DNA from: Amycolatopsis mongoliensis
GTDB lineage: Bacteria > Actinomycetota > Actinomycetes > Mycobacteriales > Pseudonocardiaceae
Length of the DNA stretch: 64,000 bases
Direction of reading: 5' to 3'
Assembly: GCF_030285665.1 (NCBI RefSeq)
Contig: NZ_CP127295.1
Location: forward strand, 4,154,001-4,218,000
Under the pieces are notes generated by a model. The model saw only the letters and a program-made list of their open reading frames with translations, was not told where the DNA came from and did no database searches. Below, piece after piece: positions 7,101-15,622 of this stretch. The position numbers and the translations under genes were made by a program. Within the stretch, counting starts at the first letter, position 1, and every line of letters begins with the position of its first letter.

Positions 7101-9127
7101 GGATCGGCGTCGACATCGGTGGCACGTTCACCGACCTCTGCGCGGTGGACGACACGGGGATCGCGGCCGTCGGCAAGGTGCTGACCACGCACGACGAGCC
7201 GGCCCGCGCGGTCGAGGAGGGCCTGGCCGCGCTGCTCGCGGAGTCCGGGATCGCCGCTTCCGAGGTCGACCAGGTCGTGCACGGGACGACGCTGGTGACG
7301 AACGCGCTGATCGAGCGCAAGGGCTCGCGGACGGCACTGCTCGCCACCGCCGGGTTCCGGGACGTCCTGGAGATGCGCCGCGAGCACCGGTACGAGCTGT
7401 ACGACCTGCACCTCGAGCTGCCCGCGCCGCTGGTCCCGCGCCACCTGCGGTTCGACGTCCCGGAGCGGATCCTGGCCGACGGTTCTGTCCACATCGGACT
7501 CGACGAGGAGTACGTCGCGCGGCTCGGCAGGGAATTGGCCTCACGCGGCATCGAAGCGGTCGCCGTCTGCTTCCTGCACGCGTTCACGAACCCCGTGCAC
7601 GAGCGGCGGGTGGCCGAGATCCTGGCGGAGGTGGCACCGTCGCTCAGGGTCGCGCTGTCTTCGGACGTCGTCCCCGAGATCCGCGAGTTCGAGCGGGCGT
7701 CGACCACGGTCGCGAACGTCTACGTCCAGGACCTGACCGAGCGCTACCTGCGCGACCTCGAACAGCGGCTGCGGCGGCTCGGGATCACCGGCGCGCCGCA
7801 CATCATGCTGTCCAACGGCGGACTGGCCACTGTGGACACCGCGGCCCGGTACCCGATCCGGATCCTCGAGTCCGGCCCGGCGGGCGGAGCGCTGGCCGCC
7901 GCGTCGATCGGCCCGGCGGACCTGCTGGCCTTCGACATGGGCGGCACCACGGCGAAGCTGTGCCTGATCGCCGGCGGCGCACCGCTCGTCACCCACCAGT
8001 TCGAGGTGGACCGCAAGTACCGGCTGCTGCCCGGGTCCGGGCTGCCGGTGCAGGTGCCGGTCACCGACATGATCGAGATCGGCGTCGGCGGCGGGTCGAT
8101 CGCCCGGATCGACGCGCTCGGCCTGCTGACCGTCGGGCCCGATTCGGCCGGGTCCGAACCCGGCCCGGCCTGCTACGGCCGCGGTGGCACCGAGCCCACG
8201 GTCACCGACGCCGACCTGGTGCTCGGCTACCTCGACCCGGCGTACTTCCTCGGCGGCGGCATGGCGCTCGACGCCGCGTCGGCGCGTGAAGCGATCAGCC
8301 GCATCGCCGGCCCGCTCGGTGTCAGCGTCGAAGAGGCCGCGTGGGGTATCCACACGAGCGTCAACGAAGACATGGCGAACGCCGCCCGCGTGCACGCCGT
8401 CGAGCGCGGCCAGGATCCGGCGAAGCTGCCGATGTACACGTTCGGCGGGGCGGGCCCGGTGCACGGCGTCGGAGTCGCGCGGGCGCTCGGCGCACCGTCG
8501 GTCGTCGCGCCACCGGCCGCCGGCGTGCTCAGCGCGGCCGGGTTCCTCACCGCGCCGCTGGCGTTCGACTTCGTCCGGTCGGCCCGCGCCGCCGTGCACG
8601 ACCTGGCGTGGGACCAGGTCGACGCGCTGTTCGCCGAGATGGAGGCCGAGGGCGCGGCGCTGCTCGCGAAGTCCGGAGTGGACGAGGTGACGCACCGCCG
8701 CGTCGCCGAGATGCGCTACGCCGGGCAGGGCTACGAGATCCGCGTCCCGGTCCACGGCGGCAGCTGGCCGGAGACCCTGATCGGCGAGTTCACCGCCACC
8801 TACCGCGCGCTGTACCGGCGCACCGGGCCCGAGGTCGGCGTCGAGGTGCTGAACTGGCGGGTCGTCTCGAGCGGCCCCGCGCCGGACGTCACGCTGCGGC
8901 TGAACGCGCAGGTGAGCGCAGGTGACGTGCGCAAGGGCACCCGCAAGGCTTACTTTCCGTCGACTGGGGGATTTGTCGACACGGCGGTGTTCGACCGGTA
9001 CCGGCTCGAACCCGGCTCGCGGATCGACGGTCCGGCCATCGTGGAAGAACGCGAGTCCACTGTGGTCGTCCCACCCGGTGCCCACTGCGTCGTCCGAGGT
9101 GACGCGGCACTGGAGGTGACGGTGTGA
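7097..9127 (+). CDS. hyuA: Hydantoinase/oxoprolinase A subunit
   Basis: ATP-dependent ring-opening amidohydrolase subunit of the HyuA family, related to N-methylhydantoinase A, 5-oxoprolinase N-half and acetone carboxylase beta subunit. The 676-residue protein has the ASKHA-type nucleotide motifs GVDIGGTFTDL at the N-terminus and DMGGTTAKL near residue 280. HGTTLVTNALIERKG (about 59) and FGGAGPVHG (about 450) are also family hallmarks. The ATG overlaps the previous stop, and the stop overlaps the HyuB GTG start, so the A and B subunits are almost certainly co-translated. The substrate could be a hydantoin, oxoproline or a ketone; context does not decide. Confidence 0.92.
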   Translation: MRIGVDIGGTFTDLCAVDDTGIAAVGKVLTTHDEPARAVEEGLAALLAESGIAASEVDQVVHGTTLVTNALIERKGSRTALLATAGFRDVLEMRREHRYELYDLHLELPAPLVPRHLRFDVPERILADGSVHIGLDEEYVARLGRELASRGIEAVAVCFLHAFTNPVHERRVAEILAEVAPSLRVALSSDVVPEIREFERASTTVANVYVQDLTERYLRDLEQRLRRLGITGAPHIMLSNGGLATVDTAARYPIRILESGPAGGALAAASIGPADLLAFDMGGTTAKLCLIAGGAPLVTHQFEVDRKYRLLPGSGLPVQVPVTDMIEIGVGGGSIARIDALGLLTVGPDSAGSEPGPACYGRGGTEPTVTDADLVLGYLDPAYFLGGGMALDAASAREAISRIAGPLGVSVEEAAWGIHTSVNEDMANAARVHAVERGQDPAKLPMYTFGGAGPVHGVGVARALGAPSVVAPPAAGVLSAAGFLTAPLAFDFVRSARAAVHDLAWDQVDALFAEMEAEGAALLAKSGVDEVTHRRVAEMRYAGQGYEIRVPVHGGSWPETLIGEFTATYRALYRRTGPEVGVEVLNWRVVSSGPAPDVTLRLNAQVSAGDVRKGTRKAYFPSTGGFVDTAVFDRYRLEPGSRIDGPAIVEERESTVVVPPGAHCVVRGDAALEVTV

Positions 9128-10824
9128 GCGTCGACCCCATCCTCGTCGGGCTGTTCGGCAACCGGCTGCACTCGATCCTCGCCGAGCAGCAGAACGCGCT
9201 GGTCAACACGGCCTTCTCCGCGGTGGTCCGCGAGTCGCTCGACCTGGCCTGCGCGGCGTTCGACTCGCGTGGCGAGATGATCGGCCAGTCCGTCGGCGGC
9301 ACGCCGGGCCACATCAACGCGATGGCCACCGGCATGCACCACTTCGTCGCCGCCTACCCGCCGGAAAGCCTCGAACCCGGGGACGTGCTGCTCACCAACG
9401 ACCCGTGGCAGACCGCCGGGCAGATCAACGACATCACCGTCGCGACGCCGGTGTTCCGGCGCGGCAAGCTGGTGGCGTGGTTCGCGTCCTGCTGCCACGC
9501 GCCCGACATCGGTGGCCGGCTCGTGTCCGCGGAGGCCCACGAGGTCTTCGAAGAGGGCTTGCGGCTGCCGATCCTGAAGTTCCTGCGCGCGGGCGAGGTA
9601 AACGCCGATCTGGAGCGGCTGATCCGGGCCAACGTGCGGACGCCTGAGGAGACCATCGGCGACCTGTACGCGCAGGTCACCGGCAACGAGGTCGGCGCGG
9701 CCAGCCTGCTTCGGCTGCTGGGCGAGTTCGGCCTCGACAGCCTCGACGACGTCGCCGCCGAGATCATGAACCGTTCCGAGAAGGCCCTGCGCGACGCACT
9801 GCGGGAGCTGCCGGACGGCGTCTACACCAACGAGATCGGCACCGACGGCTTCGACGACGAAGAAGTCGTCCTGCGCGTGAAAGCCACTGTGGACGGTGAC
9901 GAGATCCACCTCGACTTCGCGGGTTCGTCGCCGCAGAGCCGTCGCGGCATCAACGTCGTGCTGAACTACACGCGGGCGTACGCGTCGTTCGCGGTCAAGG
10001 CGGCGATCTCACCGGAGGTGCCGCACAACGCCGGGTCGTTCCGGCCGGTGCACGTCACCGCGCCGGAGGGCTCGGTGCTGAACTGCCTGCCGCCCGCCCC
10101 GGTCGCGTCCCGGCACCTGATCGGGCACTTCCTGCCGTCGCTGCTGATCGGCGCCCTGCCCGGTGCCGCGATCGCGCCGAGTGCGGACGCGCTGTGGATG
10201 ACCATCTGGCGCGGCTCGGGGTTCATGCTCAACGTCTTCCAGACCGGCGGCACGGGCGCGCGCGTGGACAAGGACGGGCTGACCACGACGGGATTCCCCA
10301 GCGGCCTGCGCTCGACGCCGACCGAGGTCATCGAGACCATGGCGCCGCTGGTCCAGCGTTCGCGGGAGCTGCGCGCGGACTCCGGTGGGGCCGGGCGGTG
10401 GCGCGGTGGCCTCGGCCAGGTGACGACGATGGCGGCGCGCGGCCAGGACTCCTGGAGCGTCAACGGGAACGTCGACCGCGTGCGCGCCGCGGCGTCCGGT
10501 GTGGACGGCGCCGGTGCCGGCGCGGCCGGCCGCTTCGGCCTGCACGAGGGCGACGACCTGCCCGCGAAGAGCCGGGTGACGCTGACGCGCGAGTCCGTTG
10601 TGGACGTCACGCTGCCCGGTGGCGGTGGCTACGGCCCGCCGTTCGAACGGCCGGTGGCGGCGGTGCTCGCCGACGTCGTCGAGGGGTACGTCTCGGTGGC
10701 GGCGGCGCGCGAGGTGTACGGCGTCGAGGTGCGGTACCTCGGCGACCCGGCCGCGCTCGTGCGGCTGCCCGGGGACTACGCGGTGGACGAAGAGCAGACA
10801 GCACGACTGAGAGCGGGGCAGTGA
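9124..10824 (+). CDS. hyuB: Hydantoinase/oxoprolinase B subunit
   Basis: Partner subunit of HyuA in ATP-dependent hydrolysis or carboxylation. The 566-residue protein carries HyuB signatures: GQSVGGTPGHINAM near residue 57, GDVLLTNDPW near 87, and a glycine-rich LPGGGGYGPPFERP tail. The GTG start overlaps the hyuA stop by 4 bp. The following dehydrogenase starts within a few bases of its stop. HyuA and HyuB are separate polypeptides here, as in most bacteria, rather than the fused eukaryotic oxoprolinase form. Confidence 0.92.
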   Translation: MSVDPILVGLFGNRLHSILAEQQNALVNTAFSAVVRESLDLACAAFDSRGEMIGQSVGGTPGHINAMATGMHHFVAAYPPESLEPGDVLLTNDPWQTAGQINDITVATPVFRRGKLVAWFASCCHAPDIGGRLVSAEAHEVFEEGLRLPILKFLRAGEVNADLERLIRANVRTPEETIGDLYAQVTGNEVGAASLLRLLGEFGLDSLDDVAAEIMNRSEKALRDALRELPDGVYTNEIGTDGFDDEEVVLRVKATVDGDEIHLDFAGSSPQSRRGINVVLNYTRAYASFAVKAAISPEVPHNAGSFRPVHVTAPEGSVLNCLPPAPVASRHLIGHFLPSLLIGALPGAAIAPSADALWMTIWRGSGFMLNVFQTGGTGARVDKDGLTTTGFPSGLRSTPTEVIETMAPLVQRSRELRADSGGAGRWRGGLGQVTTMAARGQDSWSVNGNVDRVRAAASGVDGAGAGAAGRFGLHEGDDLPAKSRVTLTRESVVDVTLPGGGGYGPPFERPVAAVLADVVEGYVSVAAAREVYGVEVRYLGDPAALVRLPGDYAVDEEQTARLRAGQ

Positions 10825-10826
10825 TC

Positions 10827-11612
10827 ATGGGTCGGTTGGCCGGCAAGGTGGCGGTCGTCTTCGGCGGTGCGCGGGGCATCGGCCTCGCCACGGTGAAGGA
10901 GTTCCTCGCCGAGGGCGCGACGGTGTTCGCCTCCGACATCCGCGAGCCCGCGGAACAGCTCGACGGTTACCGGCACTCCATAGTGGACGCGACCGACGAG
11001 GACGCCGTCGCGGCGTTCGTCGACGGCGTGCTCGCCGAAGCCGGCCGCGTCGACGTGCTGTTCAACAACGTCGGCATCCACCTCGGCAAGCCCCTCGCGG
11101 ACACGACGCCGGCCGAGTTCGACAACATCTTCGCGCTCAACGTGCGGGCGGCCTTCCTCGGCACCCGCGCCGTGCTGCCGCACATGATCGAGCGGAAGGC
11201 CGGCAGCATCATCACGACGTCGTCGAACGGCGGTGTCATGGGCCGTCCCGGCGACCCGGTGTACAACGCCACCAAGCACGCGCTGGTCGGGCTGACGAAG
11301 TCGATCGCCGTCGCTCACGCGCACCAGGGCATCCGCGCCAACACGGTGAACCCCGGGGCGATCGACACCGACATGCTGCGCAGCACGCTCAACTCGCCCG
11401 AGGAGTTCGAGACCAAGCAGCACCAGCTCGTCGCGAGCACGCCCGCGGCGCGCGTCGGCGAGGCCTGGGAAGTCGCGAAGGCCGTGGTGTTCCTGGCGAG
11501 CGACGAGTCGCGCTTCATCAACGGCGTCGTGCTGCCGATCGACGGCGCGAAGGCCGCGGGCGCGATGCCGGGCAACCGCTACAGCCTCGATTTCGAGCTC
11601 GGCGTCAGGTAG
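10827..11612 (+). CDS. Short-chain dehydrogenase/reductase
   Basis: Classical NAD(P)-dependent SDR of 261 residues. The cofactor loop is GGARGIG at about 18-24, the NNVG block is near residue 80, and the active-site YNATK lies near residue 152. The acidic residue after the second strand (SDIRE) suggests NAD preference, which is inference. ATG 10827 was chosen; a GTG 6 nt upstream overlaps the hyuB stop. It belongs to the hydantoinase block and probably handles an alcohol/keto intermediate of that pathway. Confidence 0.88.
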   Translation: MGRLAGKVAVVFGGARGIGLATVKEFLAEGATVFASDIREPAEQLDGYRHSIVDATDEDAVAAFVDGVLAEAGRVDVLFNNVGIHLGKPLADTTPAEFDNIFALNVRAAFLGTRAVLPHMIERKAGSIITTSSNGGVMGRPGDPVYNATKHALVGLTKSIAVAHAHQGIRANTVNPGAIDTDMLRSTLNSPEEFETKQHQLVASTPAARVGEAWEVAKAVVFLASDESRFINGVVLPIDGAKAAGAMPGNRYSLDFELGVR

Positions 11613-11616
11613 CGCC

Positions 11617-12303
11617 GTGACCGTCGATGCCTCGGGGCTGGAGAGCGAGCGGCACCAGCTCGAACGCAGCGGCACCGCCGAGCGGGTCGCCGCGATCCTG
11701 CGCCAGTACATCACCGACGGCGTCTTCGCCCCCGGTGAACGGCTGTCCGAGCCGGTGATCAGCTCGGCGCTCGGCGTCTCGCGCAACACGCTGCGCGAGT
11801 CGTTCCAGCTGCTGGCCCACGAGCGGCTGGCCGTGCACGAGCTGAACCGTGGCGTGTTCGTGCGCGTACTGACCACGGAGGACATCGAGGACCTCTACGT
11901 CGTGCGCCGCGCCACCGAATGCGGTGCCCTGCGGCGGGCGGCCGAGCTGTCCACTGTGGACTTGACGCCGGTCGAACAGGCCCTGCGCGACGGTCGCACG
12001 GCCGCCGCGGCCGAGGACTGGCCGGCGGTCGGGACCGCCAGCATCCACTTCCACCAGGCGCTGGCCGACCTGGCCGGCAGCGAGCGCATCTCCGCGACGA
12101 TGCGCCAGGTGCTCGCCGAGACGCGGTTGTTCTTCGCCCTCAACGAGAACACGCGCGAGTTCTACGAGCCGTTCCTCGACTGCCACGAGCAGATCCTGCG
12201 CGACCTGCGGCGCGGCCGGTTCGGCGTCGCGGAGGCCGCGTTGGACCGCTACCTCCGCGACGCCGAAGCCCGGCTGCTGGCGCTCAGCGGCCCCGCGACG
12301 TAG
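11617..12303 (+). CDS. GntR-family regulator, FCD subfamily
   Basis: Transcription factor of 228 residues with an N-terminal winged helix (LRQYITDGVFAPGERLSEPVISSALGVSRNTLRE) and an all-helical FCD ligand-binding domain. Conserved FCD positions are visible, including FHQAL and the later CHEQIL histidine. The GTG start is 4 bp after the dehydrogenase stop, so it is the last gene of the catabolic operon. FCD regulators usually repress their own catabolic genes and respond to small organic acids. The perfect palindrome at 5443-5465 is the best candidate target in the window. Confidence 0.9.
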   Translation: MTVDASGLESERHQLERSGTAERVAAILRQYITDGVFAPGERLSEPVISSALGVSRNTLRESFQLLAHERLAVHELNRGVFVRVLTTEDIEDLYVVRRATECGALRRAAELSTVDLTPVEQALRDGRTAAAAEDWPAVGTASIHFHQALADLAGSERISATMRQVLAETRLFFALNENTREFYEPFLDCHEQILRDLRRGRFGVAEAALDRYLRDAEARLLALSGPAT

Positions 12304-12524
12304 GGGACCTCGAACGCGTACGGCCTGCGGTAGGTGACGGCCCGGTATTTCCCGTCGGGACCGGCCGACCAGCTGCGCCAGGCGATGGTGCGGACTACGG
12401 CGACCACGGCGTACCCGGGCACGGGTTCGGCCGCGGCGGGCGGCACCGAGGAGAGGAGCACGGCGGCCACGGCGGCCACGGCGGCCAAAGTTGTCGCGCG
12501 TCGTGGGAGCACGGCCCCAGTCAA
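12249..12524 (-). CDS. Possible small exported protein
   Basis: A 91-residue reading frame begins with a plausible signal peptide: an RR pair, then the hydrophobic run LAAVAAVAAVLLSSV, then an AxA-type site (PAAAEP). The mature part of about 55 residues has no family I recognise. The start would be TTG 12524, with an in-frame GTG a few codons later. It converges on and overlaps the GntR gene by 55 bp, which weakens the case. It fills the otherwise empty 295-bp gap before the next gene. Treat as tentative. Confidence 0.35.
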   Translation of the reverse strand: MTGAVLPRRATTLAAVAAVAAVLLSSVPPAAAEPVPGYAVVAVVRTIAWRSWSAGPDGKYRAVTYRRPYAFEVPYVAGPLSASSRASASRR

Positions 12525-12598
12525 CCCCGCGGACGCCGCCGGCCGGAAAGGATTCGAGCCGGTTCGAATCCACCGGGGTTGCTGTTACCGTCGGTCGG

Positions 12599-13576
12599 GT
12601 GTTCACGCTGCGCGTCGACGCGGAGACAGTGGCCAGGACCCGGTTTTCGCCGTCCCTCGCGGCCGAGTCCCTGGCCTGGCTGAAGCTCGCCGCCGGCCCG
12701 GCGCGTCACCCGGTGTTCGGGGATCCCGGCCCGCTCGCCCGGGCGTCCCTCACCCACCCGGACGTCGCCCTGCTCCTGGAGCTGCTGCCGCGCACCGGCG
12801 AGGTCTACACCCCCGACCTGCTCACCCCGCAGCCGGGCACGGCCGCCCGGCACCACGACCTGCTCGACGAGCAGATCGCGCGGATCGAGGCGACCCCGCA
12901 GGACGACCTCGAGGAGCAGGTGCTTTCCCACACGCAGGCCCACTGGGGCCGGCCGCTGCCGGTCCGGGCCCGCCGGGTCGCGGAGTCGGGGTCGATGCCA
13001 CGGCGCCTGGCCAACGGGCTCGCCCGGTTCTGGCGCGAGGCCCTGGCCGAGGACTGGGCCGGCCTGCAGCCGGTCGTCGAGCGGGACATCACCCACCGCG
13101 CGCGGGCGATCGCCGGCCACGGCGTCGGCGCCGTGCTGGGGAGCCTGCACCCGTCCATCGGCTGGGCGGGCGACGCGATCACCCTCGCCATGCCGTTCGA
13201 CGGCGAGGTCGACGTCACCGGCCGGGAGCTGGTCCTCGCGCCCGGCGTGCTCAGCTGGCCCGGCACCAGCATCCAGGTCGACGTCCCCGGCCAAGTCGTG
13301 CTCTGCTACCCCGCGCACGGGATCGGTACGGGCGGAGCGCACGAGCCGGGCCGGCTCGCGCCGGTGGTCGGGGCCGCCCGGGCGGCGCTGCTGACGGACC
13401 TCGAAACCGCGCGGTCGACGGCCGAGCTCGCCACCCGCACCGGGTATGCCGCGGGCACCGTCTCCTACCACCTCACCGCCCTGCACCGGGCGGGTCTCGT
13501 CAGCAAGGTCAGGGACGGCCGTTACGTCCTTTACCGGCGGACCCCGCAGGCGGTCGTCCTCCTGGAGGGCGCCTGA
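12599..13576 (+). CDS. ArsR-type helix-turn-helix regulator with large N-terminal domain
   Basis: A 325-residue protein whose last 75 residues form a winged helix of the ArsR type (LLTDLETARSTAELATRTGYAAGTVSYHLTALHRAGLV, then a GRYVLYRRT wing). The long N-terminal part has no metal-binding cysteines and resembles the domain found in many actinomycete ArsR-like regulators of unknown signal. GTG 12599 was chosen because it opens the conserved part (FTLRVDAETVARTRFS). It stands alone and is followed by a strong hairpin. Confidence 0.8.
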   Translation: MFTLRVDAETVARTRFSPSLAAESLAWLKLAAGPARHPVFGDPGPLARASLTHPDVALLLELLPRTGEVYTPDLLTPQPGTAARHHDLLDEQIARIEATPQDDLEEQVLSHTQAHWGRPLPVRARRVAESGSMPRRLANGLARFWREALAEDWAGLQPVVERDITHRARAIAGHGVGAVLGSLHPSIGWAGDAITLAMPFDGEVDVTGRELVLAPGVLSWPGTSIQVDVPGQVVLCYPAHGIGTGGAHEPGRLAPVVGAARAALLTDLETARSTAELATRTGYAAGTVSYHLTALHRAGLVSKVRDGRYVLYRRTPQAVVLLEGA

Positions 13577-13587
13577 ACCGCCGACGG

Positions 13588-13616
13588 GCCGCCCCCGGCG
13601 AACGGCCGGGGGCGGC
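13588..13616. terminator. GC-rich hairpin after the ArsR-type gene
   Basis: Perfect 12-bp stem (arm GCCGCCCCCGGC) with a 5-nt loop, 11 bp after the stop codon. It lacks a T tract. It lies between convergent units, the ArsR-type gene and the alpha-galactosidase remnant, and may end transcription from both sides. Confidence 0.6.
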
Positions 13617-13629
13617 GTGTGAATCCCGC

Positions 13630-14219
13630 TCAGCAGGTGATCGTGGCGTCCGCCCAGTCGGCGTGGTCGGAGTCGGTGCCGTCGCCGCAGTCGGTGACGA
13701 CCAGGTCGAGCACCCGCACCCCGCTCAGGTCCGCGGCGAGCTGCCGGGCGGGCAAGCCGGGTGTCATGACGCCGGTCCCGGCGAGCTCCCTGCCGTCGCC
13801 GAGGACCTTCTGGCAGGTCAGCGTGCCGGCGCTGGTGTAGATGCCGAGCTTGAGCCCGCGGTCGTGGACGTAGCCGGCCAGCGCCTTGATGCCGCTGGGG
13901 AAGCGCGTGTGGCTGGCTTCGAGCTTGCCGTCGGCGGTGCGGTTCTGTTCGGCCCAGCAGCCGTCGATGTTGACGTACTGGTAGCCGGCGGCCTTCAGGC
14001 CCGAGCTGACCATCGCGTCGGCCGTCTCGCGATGAGCTCTTCGTTGATGTCGCAGTGGAACTTGTTCCAGCTGTTCCAGCCCATCGGCGGGCGTTCGCCC
14101 AGGTGCTGTGCCGGGCGTGGTTCGGCCGCTTGGGCCGGAGTGGACGAGCCGATCGCGGCGGCCACGACGGCGGCCGCGAGCCCGAGAAGAAGGCGCCTGA
14201 TCCCTCCAGGAGTGCGCAA
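13630..14219 (-). pseudogene. Degenerate GH27 alpha-galactosidase with NPCBM tail
   Basis: Remnant of a secreted alpha-galactosidase. The first frame (from ATG 14219) encodes a signal peptide and the GH27 start PPMGWNSWNKFHCDINEELI. Near position 14031 one base is missing, and the sequence continues in another frame with ETADAMVSSGLKAAGYQYVN and NIDGCW, the next GH27 strand, then IYTSAGTLTCQK. Immediately afterwards it jumps to a C-terminal carbohydrate-binding (NPCBM) ending, LVVTDCGDGTDSDHADWADA. The catalytic aspartates and most of the barrel are gone. One frameshift plus a large internal deletion mean it cannot be functional. Confidence 0.85.
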
Positions 14220-14324
14220 CTCTGCACAAACTCACTCAACAACAAACACCGCCGAGAGGTCAGATGTATACGGCCGTTAGGAGGAACACCTTGCGGAAAT
14301 CCGGGCCGTGGGAGAGAAAGGGCC

Positions 14325-15530
14325 GTGACTTCGATGCCTGCTGACCGCGCCGGATTCCGCCCGCTGGACGGGATCAAGGTCGTCGACCTGTCCCGCATCC
14401 TCGCCGGGCCGTACTGCACGCAGTACCTCGGTGAGATGGGCGCGGACGTGGTGAAGGTCGAGCCGCCGGGCCACGGCGACGACACTCGCGGCTGGGGGCC
14501 GCCGTTCGTCGGCGAGAGCGGTGAAGCCGTGTATTACCTCGCCGCGAACCGGAACAAGCGCGGGATCGTGCTCGATCTCAAGAGTGACCGCGGCCGGGAA
14601 GCCCTCCGACGTCTGGTGGCCGACGCGGACGTGCTCGTCGAGAACTTCCGCCCGGGAACGCTGGAGAAGTGGGGGCTCGGGTATGCGGTTTTGTCGGATC
14701 TGAACCCGCGGCTGATCCACGTGTCGATCACCGGGTTCGGGCAGACGGGGCCGTACCGCGACCGCGCGGGTTACGACCTGGTGGCGCAGGCCCTCGGCGG
14801 CGTGATGTCGCTGACCGGCGAACCCGACGGCGCGCCGGCGAAGGTCGGGCTGCCGGTGGCGGACCTGAACGCGGGGACGTGGGCCATCATCGCCGTGCTG
14901 ATGGCGCTGCAGGCCCGGCACACGACCGGCCGCGGCCAGTACCTCGACGTGTCCCTTTTGGACAGTCAGCTGGCCTGGCACGTGTACGCCGCGGGCGCGT
15001 ACTTCTACGACACGCCGAGGCCGCGCCGGATGGGCTCGGCGCACCCGAGCATCGTCCCGTACCAGGCGTACCACGTGTCGGACGGCTGGCTGATCATCGC
15101 CGTGGGCAGCGAAAAGCTGTGGCACGCGTTCTGCGGGGTGCTCGATCTGGACATCGCGGCGGACGCGCGGTTCTCTTCGAACGCTCTTCGGGCCGCCCAC
15201 CGGGATGCGCTGAACGCGCTTTTGGAGCCGGTGCTGCTGACGCGCACGGCGGCGGACTGGATGAAGTCCTTCGACGCGGCGGGCATCCCGGCGGCCCCGA
15301 TCAACGAGATCGACGACGTGTACGCGGACCCGTGGACCACCGCCCGCGACCAGGTGGTCCGGCTCCCGCACCCGACGGTGGGGACGTACCTGGGGACGGG
15401 CTTCCCGGTGAAGGCGTCGGACACGCCGGCGCGGCCGACTTCCGCGCCGCCGACGTTGGGGCAGCACACGTCGGAGGTGCTGGCGGAGCTGGGGTACTCG
15501 GCGGAGGAGATCGCGGAGTTCCTGGACTGA
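14325..15530 (+). CDS. Class III CoA-transferase (CaiB/BaiF family)
   Basis: Formyl-CoA-transferase-type enzyme of 401 residues that moves coenzyme A between carboxylic acids through a covalent aspartyl thioester. Family blocks are clear: LDGIKVVDLSRILAGPYCTQ at the N-terminus, ADVLVENFRPG near 105, and GYDLVAQALGG, whose Asp is the expected catalytic residue. GTG 14325 was chosen because GGAGAG lies at good spacing before it. It reads with the following aminotransferase gene, but the 92-bp gap makes co-transcription uncertain. The acyl substrate is unknown. Confidence 0.9.
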   Translation: MTSMPADRAGFRPLDGIKVVDLSRILAGPYCTQYLGEMGADVVKVEPPGHGDDTRGWGPPFVGESGEAVYYLAANRNKRGIVLDLKSDRGREALRRLVADADVLVENFRPGTLEKWGLGYAVLSDLNPRLIHVSITGFGQTGPYRDRAGYDLVAQALGGVMSLTGEPDGAPAKVGLPVADLNAGTWAIIAVLMALQARHTTGRGQYLDVSLLDSQLAWHVYAAGAYFYDTPRPRRMGSAHPSIVPYQAYHVSDGWLIIAVGSEKLWHAFCGVLDLDIAADARFSSNALRAAHRDALNALLEPVLLTRTAADWMKSFDAAGIPAAPINEIDDVYADPWTTARDQVVRLPHPTVGTYLGTGFPVKASDTPARPTSAPPTLGQHTSEVLAELGYSAEEIAEFLD

Positions 15531-15622
15531 CCGGCCAGTCCGGCCGCGCGAAGTGTGCACGATGGAGTGTTCGCGCTCCCGGCTGCGCCCTGGTAGGGAT
15601 GGGGGAGGACTGAGGAGGACCG

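Noticed and set aside
13630..14219. Two separate small genes instead of one pseudogene.
   Set aside because: The two frames encode consecutive parts of the same GH27 strand order, so one disrupted gene explains both.
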